A DNA stretch of 64,000 nucleotides. Source: Megaustenia siamemsis (lineage: Eukaryota; Mollusca; Gastropoda; Stylommatophora; Ariophantidae). The notes beneath the pieces were generated by a model, which had not been told where the DNA came from, did not search any database, and saw only the letters and a program-made list of their open reading frames with translations. Numbering within the stretch: the stretch's first letter is position 1; each line of letters starts with the position of its first letter. This document shows positions 34,701 to 40,989 of the stretch, piece by piece. The DNA is taken from assembly GCA_032433765.1 (NCBI GenBank), contig JAVIAB010000092.1:103088564-103152563 (forward strand), written 5' to 3'. A program made the position numbers and the translations under genes.

Positions 34701-34842
34701 TTATTTAAGAAATCTAAGAACTGATACGTCAATTTTGTTCATATTTCTATCAACAGTCTGCCCAGCCAACTGGAAGCCAAATTCAGATACAATCAAACCA
34801 ACACCAGAAGGTTCAAAGAGTTATTTTGAGAAAGTGAATTGA
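10259..34842 (+). CDS. PRDX3: Mitochondrial-type typical 2-Cys peroxiredoxin, seven coding exons
   Basis: A thiol peroxidase expected to reduce H2O2 and peroxides with thioredoxin, probably in mitochondria. I joined 10259-10297, 15842-15911, 16766-16907, 23713-23848, 25542-25645, 28466-28596 and 34757-34842; all introns are GT-AG and phases agree, giving 708 nt and 235 aa. Residues 1-37 are a basic, Ser-rich presequence with no acidic residue. The AhpC/TSA fold follows: [12 protein letters not shown] (Pro81, Thr85, peroxidatic Cys88), WINSPRK (Arg128), GGLG (131-134), GEVCPANW (resolving Cys209) and YF (230-231). GGLG plus YF marks the hyperoxidation-sensitive eukaryotic class. Human PRDX3 is about 256 aa, and the shortfall is in the presequence. 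Cys205, four residues before the resolving Cys, replaces the usual His. Introns 1, 3 and 6 are packed with mobile elements. A PRDX1/2/4 identity is less likely because of the presequence. Family assignment is nearly certain; the PRDX3 paralogue call is strong. Confidence 0.93.
10626..11366. mobile_element. hAT-like non-autonomous DNA transposon in PRDX3 intron 1
   Basis: A 741-bp element with short inverted ends TAGGGTTGCCA / TGGCAACCCTA and a perfect 8-bp target duplication CCCTACAC (10618-10625 and 11367-11374). 8-bp duplications and short TIRs fit hAT. Subterminal repeats of AAAGCGGGACA occur near both ends in opposite orientation, as transposase-binding sites often do. No transposase ORF is present. 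It begins 328 bp after exon 1. Confidence 0.85.
11375..11889. other. Intron 1 sequence, unassigned
   Basis: AT-rich with a C run and CACACA tract near 11627-11650; no gene seen. Confidence 0.5.
11890..12130 (+). mobile_element. LINE 3' end fragment
   Basis: [17 protein letters not shown] near 11970 is the basic C-terminus of a LINE polyprotein. The tail TTTTAGGTATCAGTGAAAAG with GAAGAAGAA recurs at 12335-12395 and, diverged, at 42065-42118. Confidence 0.7.
12400..12789. other. Intron 1 sequence, unassigned
   Basis: AT-rich, no gene or repeat recognised. Confidence 0.5.
12790..13195 (+). mobile_element. RTE-type LINE 3' end
   Basis: GAAGTGTGGTTTTGCAGAAT, TTTTTTGGTCATGTTATGAG and GAGAGACATGAAGCACCTAT keep the order of the RTE C-terminus seen at 40520-40885. 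Confidence 0.7.
13200..13683. other. Intron 1 sequence, unassigned
   Basis: No gene seen. Confidence 0.5.
13686..14540. mobile_element. Tc1/mariner-type MITE with about 105-bp inverted arms
   Basis: The arms 13686-13790 and about 14437-14540 are inverted copies beginning TAGTTCGTTCA, then a shared ATTCGTGCCCACAGAGTTTA and a shared CACCGACCTTAAG farther in. TA duplications lie at 13684-13685 and 14541-14542. The 855-bp body has no ORF of note. The start matches the mariner-type element at 37074-38861 and the MITE at 48054, so one transposase family may mobilise all three. Confidence 0.85.
14960..15752 (-). mobile_element. 0.8-kb interspersed repeat, copy 2, with 14-bp target duplications
   Basis: Flanked by perfect TAACATAATGTAAG (14946-14959 and 15753-15766). 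It matches 56248-57073 along its length and 9437-9880 over its 5' part. It is not coding in any convincing way and shows no pol III boxes or poly(A). The long duplication points to retroposition. The right duplication ends 75 bp before PRDX3 exon 2. Confidence 0.82.
15842..15911 (+). CDS. PRDX3: PRDX3 exon 2 (presequence mini-exon)
   Basis: A 70-nt exon behind a pyrimidine-rich acceptor ending TCATAG. It enters in phase 0 and leaves in phase 1 at the donor A|GTACAAG. It encodes [20 protein letters not shown] plus VS, which is basic, serine-rich and free of Asp and Glu. It is the only segment I found in intron 1 that repairs the phase mismatch between exon 1 (ends phase 0) and exon 3 (needs one carried base). 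The donor is not a perfect consensus. Direct splicing of exon 1 to 3 would shift the frame. Confidence 0.75.
15912..16765. other. PRDX3 intron 2
   Basis: 854 bp, AT-rich, ends in a good polypyrimidine tract. No element recognised. Confidence 0.7.
16766..16907 (+). CDS. PRDX3: PRDX3 exon 3 (start of the peroxiredoxin fold)
   Basis: The acceptor is TTTTCAG and the donor TT|GTGAGT, phase 2. It encodes [20 protein letters not shown] and on to YFYPLDF: the first strands of the AhpC/TSA domain and Pro81 of the active-site loop. The phenylalanine codon before TFVC is split across intron 3 (6805 bp). Confidence 0.95.
16908..17484. other. Start of PRDX3 intron 3
   Basis: Holds a weak SINE family D piece with CCCAGGTTCGATTACC (17010-17095); the rest is unassigned. 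The 115-codon open frame on the - strand is not recognised. Confidence 0.5.
17485..18756 (-). mobile_element. LINE, 3' half, separated from its 5' half by the Merlin insertion
   Basis: Read on the - strand it continues the reverse transcriptase that is broken at 20863: [20 protein letters not shown], later a C-terminal [14 protein letters not shown] basic region near 17590. Stops and frameshifts make it dead. A short retroposon sits inside it at 18407-18565. Together with 20863-21540 it was one LINE. Confidence 0.8.
18407..18565 (-). mobile_element. Short retroposon with (CAA)n tail
   Basis: A 159-bp insertion into the LINE, flanked by a perfect 13-bp duplication TTCCTAGGTATTT (18394-18406 and 18566-18578). 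On the - strand it ends in CAACAACAACAA, like a SINE tail. Its head shows no clear A or B box. No second copy was noticed in the window. Confidence 0.8.
19106..19229 (-). mobile_element. 5'-truncated SINE (family A) inside the Merlin element
   Basis: This is the 3' part of the tRNA-derived SINE that is complete at 49567-49819 (shared GTCACGCCAAGTGGCGTATA). It is flanked by a perfect 12-bp duplication AAAATGCACATA (19094-19105 and 19230-19241), so it is a true retroposition event that postdates the Merlin insertion. Confidence 0.9.
19530..20513 (-). CDS. Merlin transposase (DDE_Tnp_IS1595 / ISXO2-like), intact
   Basis: A 327-aa uninterrupted ORF inside the Merlin element. It cuts and pastes DNA by binding the TIRs. 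The N-terminal part has a putative zinc-binding Cys/His cluster (Cys58, Cys60, Cys63, His64, Cys83, Cys86) typical of the family. A helical DNA-binding stretch follows (about 104-150). The catalytic core has [12 protein letters not shown] (Asp172), [10 protein letters not shown] (Asp233) and [12 protein letters not shown] (Glu274), the DDE triad in the expected order. Length is normal for Merlin. The ATG at 20511-20513 is the first in frame and lies 217 bp inside the right TIR. It could be active, but the SINE insertion in the 3' non-coding part may affect mobility or transcript processing. Confidence 0.95.
   Translation of the reverse strand: MTGRPRAPTEVVNVGQIMTFHDIIAEDRWNLLTLIPEIATNKLCIQWLAKRRLIINTCLCNICHMPARLVAYSRGVDGYQWSCQGCSFGKSVRDGSFFTKSHLSLKQILIMIYCWSSDFPQSLIQHEAGVNKNTVVDWCNFLREECEKYMVRHFSQIGGMDILGQPIVVEIDESKYFHRKYHRGQWNEGHCVFGGIERISGKCFLVEVPDRSEATLTKEIVAHILPGSHIISDGWSAYANISRIANGIYTHCSVIHQENFVDPDDPEIHTQNIENMWMRAKRKLKRQFGTRRTLFPSFLHEFAFRNEIRQGNVLGTLITGIAESYPV
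20863..21540 (-). mobile_element. LINE, 5' part (reverse transcriptase palm), interrupted by Merlin
   Basis: The - strand reads [27 protein letters not shown] and [10 protein letters not shown] with the catalytic FADD box intact right at the Merlin junction. Stops occur upstream, and a 25-bp G run at 20950-20974 is a homopolymer expansion within it. Confidence 0.75.
20950..20974 (+). repeat. 25-bp poly(G) run
   Basis: An uninterrupted G tract in the LINE next to the Merlin insertion; possible quadruplex former, and a place where the assembled length may be wrong. Confidence 0.9.
21543..22235 (-). mobile_element. RTE-type LINE 3' end
   Basis: Begins CATCATCATCAAGTACCTGG. The - strand reads [27 protein letters not shown] and [19 protein letters not shown] in nearly clean frames. 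Confidence 0.85.
22243..22590 (-). mobile_element. Second RTE-type LINE 3' end, head to tail with the previous one
   Basis: Begins CATCATCATCATGTGCCGTA, then blocks CCATGCCATGACACCAAGCT and TTTCCTCTTCTCATGAC shared with 40700-40850 (-). Confidence 0.72.
22605..23425 (+). mobile_element. LINE RT C-terminal fragment
   Basis: [20 protein letters not shown] (22733), [31 protein letters not shown] and a [20 protein letters not shown] stretch near 23270, frameshifted, typical of the RT thumb and C-terminus. Confidence 0.78.
23713..23848 (+). CDS. PRDX3: PRDX3 exon 4 (peroxidatic cysteine exon)
   Basis: The acceptor is TTTGCAG and the donor AAG|GTATTC, phase 0. It encodes [14 protein letters not shown] through [13 protein letters not shown], so it carries Thr85, the peroxidatic Cys88 and the catalytic Arg128. 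Conservation with animal PRDX3 is very high ([12 protein letters not shown]). Confidence 0.96.
23849..24694. other. PRDX3 intron 4, unassigned part
   Basis: AT-rich. 24420-24670 looks like a repeat (GTCTTTCCACAGCTTTCTTT resembles LINE 3' ends) but is too diverged to assign. Confidence 0.45.
24695..25440. mobile_element. Patchwork of three LINE pieces in PRDX3 intron 4
   Basis: 24695-24912 is an RTE 3' end (-) starting CATCATCATGTGCCAAACTG. 24915-25135 (+) is a Jockey-like piece, [17 protein letters not shown] and [12 protein letters not shown]. 25140-25440 (-) is an RT piece, [10 protein letters not shown] and [19 protein letters not shown]. The 219-codon open frame across them is a chance fusion. 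Confidence 0.7.
25542..25645 (+). CDS. PRDX3: PRDX3 exon 5 (GGLG exon)
   Basis: The acceptor is TCACTAG and the donor CG|GTATAT, phase 2. It encodes [18 protein letters not shown] and then [20 protein letters not shown] at residues 131-134 is the loop tied to hyperoxidation sensitivity in eukaryotic 2-Cys peroxiredoxins. The first residue is Ala where human PRDX3 has Asn. Confidence 0.95.
25646..26671. other. PRDX3 intron 5, pyrimidine-rich unassigned part
   Basis: From about 25830 the composition shifts to CT-rich with many short open frames. It could be an unrecognised repeat, possibly an old LTR, but no LTR boundaries, tRNA primer site or pol motifs were found. Confidence 0.4.
26672..27030. 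repeat. Direct repeat of about 180 bp, two diverged copies
   Basis: CTGCCCACCTTAA, AATTCTCTAGAATATTCTTC and later TTGTTCCCC recur in order at 26672-26848 and 26857-27030. Pyrimidine-rich sequence of unknown origin in PRDX3 intron 5. Confidence 0.8.
27031..28126. other. PRDX3 intron 5, unassigned
   Basis: AT-rich; no gene or clear element. Confidence 0.5.
28127..28265 (-). mobile_element. Diverged SINE family A fragment in PRDX3 intron 5
   Basis: GGTAATGTGGTCAGCATAAT, then AGGCTAGGTAAACTCTGAAG and ATTGAACCTAGACC keep the block order of the family A body and B box. Confidence 0.55.
28466..28596 (+). CDS. PRDX3: PRDX3 exon 6
   Basis: The acceptor is TTTTTTCAG and the donor G|GTATTT, phase 1. 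It encodes [20 protein letters not shown], then [20 protein letters not shown] and CGE. The unusual Cys205 lies in the last codons; the valine before the resolving Cys is split across the 6160-bp intron 6. Confidence 0.95.
28690..29066 (-). mobile_element. Longer copy of the (AG)n-tailed repeat, in PRDX3 intron 6
   Basis: On the - strand it ends with GTCCTGATCGCAGAGAGAGA, like the insertion at 6061. A 97-codon open frame (28776-29069) contains [18 protein letters not shown] but I do not recognise it and cannot say it is protein-coding. The CT tract 28650-28739 is its tail. Confidence 0.6.
29067..29544. repeat. Minisatellite, first block (about 38-bp unit)
   Basis: About a dozen imperfect copies of a unit built from AAGATATGAGATATGACTAA followed by a CATAGACATGCACACA stretch. 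The open frames across it on the - strand ([14 protein letters not shown] repeats) are by-products of the repeat. It continues at 30328 after the foldback element. Confidence 0.9.
29545..30255. mobile_element. Foldback-like element with about 250-bp inverted arms
   Basis: Arms 29545-29795 and 30009-30255 are near-perfect inverted copies. Both ends read GCGATACTAAAAAAA inwards, and both arms hold GCCTTCATCTGGACG and TAGCATATTATCGCCATG. The spacer is about 213 bp without an ORF of note. It splits a minisatellite in PRDX3 intron 6. It could be a MITE, a foldback transposon, or two copies of a repeat inserted in opposite directions; no target duplication was recognised. Confidence 0.75.
30328..30895. 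repeat. Minisatellite, second block (about 34-bp unit)
   Basis: A continuation of the same array with a variant unit, AAGATATGAGCCATGGCTAG plus CACAGAAACACACT, in about 16 imperfect copies. Its right edge abuts the receptor pseudogene directly after the coding of its membrane helix. Confidence 0.88.
30832..32421 (-). pseudogene. Intronless EGF / fucolectin-type receptor pseudogene, antisense in PRDX3 intron 6
   Basis: One reading frame of 530 codons runs without a frameshift but is broken by TAA at 32101-32103 (codon 107) and TGA at 31231-31233 (codon 397). In order: a hydrophobic signal-like N-terminus (codons 1-26), a Cys-rich EGF-like stretch ([11 protein letters not shown]), a galactose-binding fucolectin/F5-8-like domain (about codons 185-290; [22 protein letters not shown] shortened here to the AYWYLNF and IRIYHR motifs), further EGF-like repeats, and one membrane helix (about codons 491-509). 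The second stop falls where a cysteine is expected. Just after the helix the frame runs into the minisatellite, so the cytoplasmic tail is lost. It resembles the snail MEGF10-like expansion. Lack of introns suggests a retrocopy; stop read-through is possible but unlikely. Confidence 0.8.
32425..33296. other. PRDX3 intron 6, between pseudogene and 34-bp array
   Basis: AT-rich. Apart from the 81-bp LINE remnant at 32765, nothing is recognised. It holds no sign of a promoter for the antisense pseudogene. Confidence 0.5.
32765..32845 (-). mobile_element. Short RTE LINE remnant
   Basis: TCATTAAGTAATTGTTGTAG then ATCTTTAGGATTTTCTGCT matches 53275-53325 (the [14 protein letters not shown] segment). 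Confidence 0.6.
33297..33501. repeat. 34-bp tandem repeat, six copies
   Basis: The unit is AAAACAATTTTAGGTATGTT plus GCTTGCAAGAGCAT. Copies are identical except for one extra T in the last, so the expansion is recent. There are no spacers, so this is not a CRISPR array. Confidence 0.95.
33880..34190 (+). mobile_element. LINE 3' fragment
   Basis: [37 protein letters not shown] and a YLPSTLKGK ending are a LINE C-terminus; a similar end lies at 59165-59390. Confidence 0.65.
34191..34756. other. End of PRDX3 intron 6
   Basis: AT-rich, no element recognised; leads to the exon 7 acceptor. Confidence 0.5.
34757..34842 (+). CDS. PRDX3: PRDX3 exon 7 (resolving cysteine, stop codon)
   Basis: The acceptor is CAACAG. 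It encodes [20 protein letters not shown] and SYFEKVN, then TGA at 34840-34842. Cys209 is the resolving Cys and YF at 230-231 is the C-terminal sensitivity motif. Possible poly(A) signals (AATAAA) lie near 35502 and 35574, beyond an RTE fragment at 35085-35266, so the 3' end of the mRNA is not settled. Confidence 0.95.
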
Positions 34843-35084
34843 TATCTAATTAATTGAAATGTAGCATTGAGTCTGTTAGCTTCAGCACTTTAGAATTTAG
34901 TGTACCAGTTTCAGTGAAGTACAAGCAAGGTTTAGATTACCTACATTATAAATGTTGCACCTTTTTTTTTTCTTTTAATTTTTATATTCAAAATTTGTTT
35001 GTTTCTGTGTGCTGGACTGACAAATCATTTTGAACAGTCAGCTTTTCACATTTCTTTTATTTATCAGTCATTTTGTCCCAACTG

Positions 35085-35266
35085 GCAAAATACAGGGAAA
35101 GAGAGATAGCGGACGTCAAAGAGAGAAGAGAGAAGATACTAGATAGCTTGGTGTCATGGCATGGAAAACAGTCAACAACAGAATTGATGCGATGTACTTT
35201 GGATTGAAGATTGTGACAGGACATGATCACCTACTCCAACCTATATAGCACAGGATGATGATGATT
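35085..35266 (+). mobile_element. RTE-type LINE 3' end
   Basis: AGCTTGGTGTCATGGCATGG, AACAGTCAACAACAGAATTG and GGATGATGATGA match 40750-40885. It lies 243 bp after the PRDX3 stop and could fall in its 3' UTR. Confidence 0.75.
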
Positions 35267-37071
35267 TTGTCCAACACTTTTTTTTTTACTTCTTTTCTTG
35301 GCCACTCTAGTTTAAAAAAAATATTGTTAGGATACATCTGTCTTGTGAAAGAACTCTTTTAAAGTGGGTCACTGTTTAATAATCAGTTTTCTCTAGCTAC
35401 ATAAAAGGTAATACTTTCCAAAGCTGTGAAAAATGTAGTGTCTGACAAAACTAAAACCAAGCTATAAAGATTTTTTTTAAATGCAGCTGTTTGCTAAAAT
35501 AAAAACCTAGCTTAGTGCACTCCACTCAGCTCTCTGTCAATTTGTAAAGACATAGCAGCAGAAATACAGAGTGAAAATAAATGCTATGAAATGAGGTGCT
35601 GTAGAAAAAAACGTTAGCATGTTACAAATGAAAAGGTTGAAATAGTCATACAACACATATGTTGTTACAAATAACTGCATACTTAAGAGATATGGTCATA
35701 TATCTACTTGGCAGACAGACAAAAACCATCTTGCAATGAATGGTCAATGGACTAAGAAAACAATGAAGGCAAAACTAAAAATGAGAAATCTGCAGCATCA
35801 AAGAATGGAGAGGCCGTGACTTTATCAGTTTCAGATAGAGAGATATGCTTCCAGACATCAATCTTGCCACAATGATTCTAAGGTTATAAAATAGTGAGTG
35901 AGGAATCCATCCTGATTACTCATTTCTATATTGATAAATATTGCCAGCTAGTTATGACTATCATAAATATCTCAATGACATGATTCATCATTTTTCAGTC
36001 ACAAAACCACCCAAGAAATCTTTCCCTTAGATGCTGATTTATATTTAAAATATAAATAGTTATATGCCATTAATGCTATCAGTGTTATTATTTACTGCCA
36101 CATTAAGGCAACTATAACAATCAGGTTGTTATCAAAACAATGCTACTATCCACTGTGGTTATTTATTAATTGGTAGTGCTGTTCTAGATTTACAAGTAGC
36201 CAAAATATTTTTTAAAAATTTCACCTGCAATTATATTTTTACAATTATCCCTTAACTTAAAAATTACTAAAACACACATGTTCTGTTTTTCATTATATTT
36301 GTTGAGTCAATTTCTGATTGTTTCTCTCTTATCTGCCTGCAAGTTATAGAACATTGCCTCAGGTATACATGAGCTCCCCTAATAAAATATAAATTGTTGG
36401 CTCAGCACTTTTTGTAGTGAAATTTATTTATATATTTAAAGTTTTATTGAAGTTGCTTTGATTATTAGTAGCTTATTTTTTATTTTTACATTTTTTAACT
36501 CTTTCCGTATGGAAGCTTTTATCAACGAACGGAAGATATTTCAGAGACAAAATTTGTCATGGTTTTAAGAATCAATTTGCATATCAACATATAACATATT
36601 ATACATGAATTTTTTTATAATTGAACAAGGTATTAGATTTCACCAATATCAAGATGATACAAGACATGTAAAAAGAATATGGTTTGATGGCGTTCACACT
36701 AATCAAATTGAGTGCTGCTGAAATCGGCATGGCACACATTGCGGCAAAATGTACAGAAAAAGTTAAATGTCCTAGTTGAGCATGTTTCTGCTCTAAGTAA
36801 CATCCCCTTGTACTTTATTCAGTTGTTCTCTAATCTTTTATTAGAAGACCCACCCTTTACTTATGTTAAAGAACCCTTGGCAGTTACAAATCGAATATAG
36901 AAAGTCAAGATGACTTTTGTAGGAAGAATTATTGATGAGGTAATTTTGTAGAATGTAGAGGATGGATGTGTTGGGCTGAAAGTGGCAAATGCTATACAGC
37001 TTGCTGTAATATCTACTGATTGGATTAACACTTAAGAAGAAGATTGATTGATTGACATTGAGAGATACCAG
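35267..37071. other. Intergenic, unassigned
   Basis: AT-rich sequence with no recognised gene or element. Short open frames (for example 36712-36900) have no known match. Confidence 0.5.
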
Positions 37072-37073
37072 TA

Positions 37074-38861
37074 TAGTCCGTTCATAAATTCATTGACATG
37101 TTTGCTTTTGATTTGCGTTAAAACTACCTGTTACATCGCAGCGATTATTTGAATGCAGCCGGAGAATATCCATGATGCAAGAATATTGCTATTCTTTATT
37201 TCACAGCTACTACACATTTTGTACATCAGCAAAATCTTTTTAGGACCATATGCAAATAAGTTGATTCAAATTTTAGATAGGTAAACATGTTATTTTCCAG
37301 TTCAGTTATTTTCAGAGGTGTATCTACACAATATTTTTATAGATCAAGTAATTGTATATGTTTTTCATTATGTGTAATCTCATTACACATAACATAATTA
37401 GGATAACATGATTAGGTCAGCATTAGACCCCAGTGTGTCCTAACTGCATCCTAAATTGAATGACGGTGGAAGCATTTTGATATGGAAACATTTGTTGCCA
37501 TTGTACATACACTTGACCATTTACTCAACATACGCTTAATCATCCCAGGCTGTTATTCAGTCTGTCAACAAGATATAGTCTTAATCTTTCAGAATCTGAT
37601 GATTCCAAGAGGTTGATAATAGTTAATGACTGGACAAATTGTAATCCATCTCGTTACCAGTACTCATCTTCCACCCGCAGTACACGTGCAACACACTACT
37701 TCCAGAACTGAATGTCTATTCCTGAGAGGGACTCACGTGTCTGAACTTCGACATCACACATTTTAAACATTCTGTTCTGTTCTGCAAATTGTTCTTTGAC
37801 TTTAGTGCACACAAATTTGATCGGATTGAGGTGCGCTTGATATGCAGGGAGTTGCAGAGAAGTGTGACCGTATTCCTCAACGATTTTGTCAATATGATAC
37901 ACTTTTCTTATTTGTATTCCTCACAAGCTGCAACAACTCAGGTATTAAATATGTGTCGTTGAATTTGACATTTTCCTTAGCAAGCCATGTCTTAATTTGA
38001 TCTTTTGTATTTGTTGCAGTAGTCTTCCGCTGATACAAGATTGTGGTATGATGCATTATCCATTACTAGGCATGAAGGTCTATCCAGGATTGGAAGAAGA
38101 TTGTTCTTCAACCAGTGCCTGAAAATTTATCCATTCATTTCTGTGTGGTAGTTCCTACCGTCAATACTTTTTTTTATTGGAAAATAAGTCCAGTGTCAAG
38201 ACAAGGCTGTTTTTGCTGCTTCAAGCAAGCATTCGTATAATGTGCTTGCCTTTGCTACTGGGAATTGTTCTTTTCTGTTCACAGTCTACTGATTGCCATT
38301 CTTTAGCATAGGTGTGGTAAGAATAGACCCATGTTTCACGGAAGTGCTGATAGAGTATAGTGGTAACCTTCTGCATAGTTATAAATTTGCATTTCAAATT
38401 CATGATGTTGATATAAATGTCAGTTTTTAGAAGTCAACATTATACCCCAGTAATTTTACAATAATAACTGGATACTCCTTTAACATAAATGGCTGCGCTG
38501 CATTATAACATTGCTTGTTTACCGGTTTCAACCGAAAGTCAAATTGGTGCATGGGAAAATCAAGAATTTGTATTCCTTATGCCTATTTCAATGTAAAATG
38601 AAACCATATTTAGAATAACACGACTGAGCATGGTTAACCTATTTTTTGTGATCTGCTAAAATTATGTCCAATTGCGTGAGGTTGATTTTAAATATAGCCT
38701 AAAGAAAAAATCTTGCAAACTAGATCAAATGTCAAAGAGCAAAAAATATTTATATAATGTCACGAGTATTCTACGCCTGCATGCACAAAATCACCGTAAT
38801 CAAAAAGGTAGTTTTCACACAAATCAAAAGCAAACATGTTCATGAATTTATGAATGGACTA
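37074..38861 (-). mobile_element. Decayed Tc1/mariner-superfamily transposon
   Basis: A 1788-bp element with inverted ends of about 55 bp. Both start TAGTCC, then a G or A, then TTCATAAATTCAT, and share CATGTTTGCTTTTGATTTG. TA duplications lie at 37072-37073 and 38862-38863. The - strand carries transposase remains: ETWVYSYHTYAKEWQSVD, LVMDNASYHT with the second catalytic Asp, and LQLPAYQAHLNPIKFVCTKV (the family's LPPY-LNPIE motif). Several frameshifts and stops break it, so it is dead. A short 11-bp-arm palindrome lies near 37368-37392. Confidence 0.88.
37690..38420 (-). pseudogene. Broken DDE transposase of the Tc1/mariner element
   Basis: Three frame pieces in order on the - strand: 38403-38221 (ETWVYSYHTY, KGKHIIRML), about 38090-37920 (LVMDNASYHT and NTKDQIKTWLAKENVKFNDT), and 37902-37696 (LQLPAYQAHLNPIKF). 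The third catalytic acid, normally the E of LNPIE, is replaced by Lys in LNPIK, on top of the frameshifts. Confidence 0.8.
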
Positions 38862-38904
38862 TAGATAAAAGGGACAAAACATAGTTACATTGTTGTCAAA
38901 GAAG

Positions 38905-39020
38905 TTTTTGTTTCATTATGTCAACATTAAGTTTTTGTGTTTCATTATGTCAACATTAAGTTTTTGTGTTTGGTTATGTCAACATTAAGTTTTTTGTGTT
39001 TGATTATGTCAACATAAAGA
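38905..39020. repeat. 29-bp tandem repeat, about four copies
   Basis: The unit is built on TTATGTCAACATTAAGTTTT followed by TGTGTTTCA, with small changes (TTGGTTATG, TTGATTATG) in later copies. It lies just outside the mariner element. Confidence 0.85.
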
Positions 39021-39519
39021 AGTTGATTATGCACAGAATGGTTTGTTTATGAGAAATTTGTTATTTATATATAATCAGGCATTGTTCTAACATTTTTCAA
39101 TATAGAGAATTGCTCTAGTCAGTGTCTTTAACTTACCCAATGTTCTAGTCAGTGTTGTTGGTTTATCCAATGGATATATTTTATTTTCTTTACTTACCCA
39201 GTGAACACATCGACTGCCATCATGTAACCTTCAGTTTGCAAACTTTAAAAAATGATGACATAAGAATGATTTGTCTTTTAGTGAAGAATTATAGCATTAC
39301 CTCATACCCAAATTCCTGACAGAATATGTTATCTTAGATGATCATTTATCTTGCCTTGTAATGTTTACTATATTTCTTTCCGTCTCTTGAGCATTTAAAT
39401 ATTTCATTTAACCTTTGTTGTCCAAAACACTTTGTCATTCCAGTGGATATCTTTTCTCCATTCTTCATCGTCATTTGTTCCCTTTATTTTTTTTTCTTTA
39501 GCACTAAATGCGCCTTATA

Positions 39520-40890
39520 TTTTGCCTATGAATTTTTACCCGAAGATCTACTAAAATCTATCTTTGTAGCCATACCGAAGAAGTCAGGAGCCACTGATTG
39601 TGAAGACCATCGCACTATTAGTCTCATGAGCCATATGACTAAAATATTACTAAGAATAATCATGAGACGTATAATGGAACAAAATAAAACCAGAAATAAG
39701 TGAAGAACAATGTGGATTTGTGGAAGGAAAGGGCACCAATAATGCAATATACATCTTAAGAACATTGATAGAAAGATCTATAGAGGTAAAGAAAGATCTA
39801 TATATGTGCTTTATAGACTACATGAAAGCATTTGACAAAGTAAAGCATGTGGAAATAATCAATATGCTGGAGAAATTAAACATTGATGGCAAGGATCTGC
39901 GAATCATAAAAAACATGTACTGGCAACAGACAGCAGCTATACAAATTAACAACCAAACAGGACAATTCCAATATATAAAGCAAAGGAGTCAGACAAGGCT
40001 GTGTTCTGTCACTGGATTTGTTTTCACTTTACAGCGAATATATTATGAGATCAATAGTAGACAAAAAAGGAATTGAAATCAACGGTCACAACATAAATAA
40101 TTTGCGATATGCGGATGACACAGTCTTAATAGCAGAGACAGAATGAACTACAAGAAATGATAGACATAATAGTAAAAGAAAGCAACAAGAAAGGTCTGAA
40201 TAGTAAGAAAACAGAAGTAATGGTTATATCAAAGAAACAATCACCACCATCATGCAGCATAAAAATAAACGAGACAAATCTGAAACAAGTGCAACGTTTC
40301 AAATACTTGGGCACAATAATAACATCAGATGGGAGATGCACCACAGAAATAAAAAGCAGAATAGGTCAGGCCAAAATAGCATTTCAGAAAATGAAAAATA
40401 TCTTATGCAACAAATCTATGTCAATAAAAATGAGAAAGAGAGTTCATCGGTGCTATATAGAACCAATTCTGACCTATGGAAGCGAATCATGGACAGTAGA
40501 CAAACAAATGAAAAGACAATTAGAGGCCACAGAGATGGGATTTCTCAGAAGAATGTTGAAAGTTCCCTGGACAGCTAAAAAGACCAATGAGAATGTTCTC
40601 AAAGAGGCCAACACAAAAAGTGGAGCTCTTAAAAAACATCAGAAAGAAGCAATCAACATTTTTCGGGCACATCATGAGACAAGGAAAGTTGGAATACTTG
40701 GTTACAACTGGCAAAATAAAAGGAAAGAGAGATCGCGGACGACAATGAGAGAAAATACTGGATAGCTTGGTGTCATGGCATGGAAAACAGTCAACAACAG
40801 AACTGATACGATGCACTGTGGAAAGAAGATTGTGGAGGGACATGATCACCTACGCCAACCGGTATGGCACATGATGATGATGAATTTTTT
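39520..40890 (+). mobile_element. 5'-truncated RTE-type LINE
   Basis: LLKSIFVAIPKKSGATDCED, then TNNAIYILRTLIERSIEVKK, CFIDYMKAFDKVKHVEI, LRYADDTVLIAETE (YADD intact), ETNLKQVQRFKYLGTIITSD, PILTYGSESWTVDKQMKRQL, and the tail CACATGATGATGATGA. At least four frameshifts. Confidence 0.87.
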
Positions 40891-40957
40891 TACCTATCTT
40901 TTCTTTAATATTAAAAAAAAAATTTTTTATTTATGTTTTCTGATTGTCTCTTAATTC

Positions 40958-40983
<26 letters not shown>
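40958..40983 (+). repeat. Poly(T) run
   Basis: About 25 T in a row shortly after the RTE element ends; could be an inverted poly(A) tail of a lost retroposon. Confidence 0.9.
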
Positions 40984-40989
<6 letters not shown>

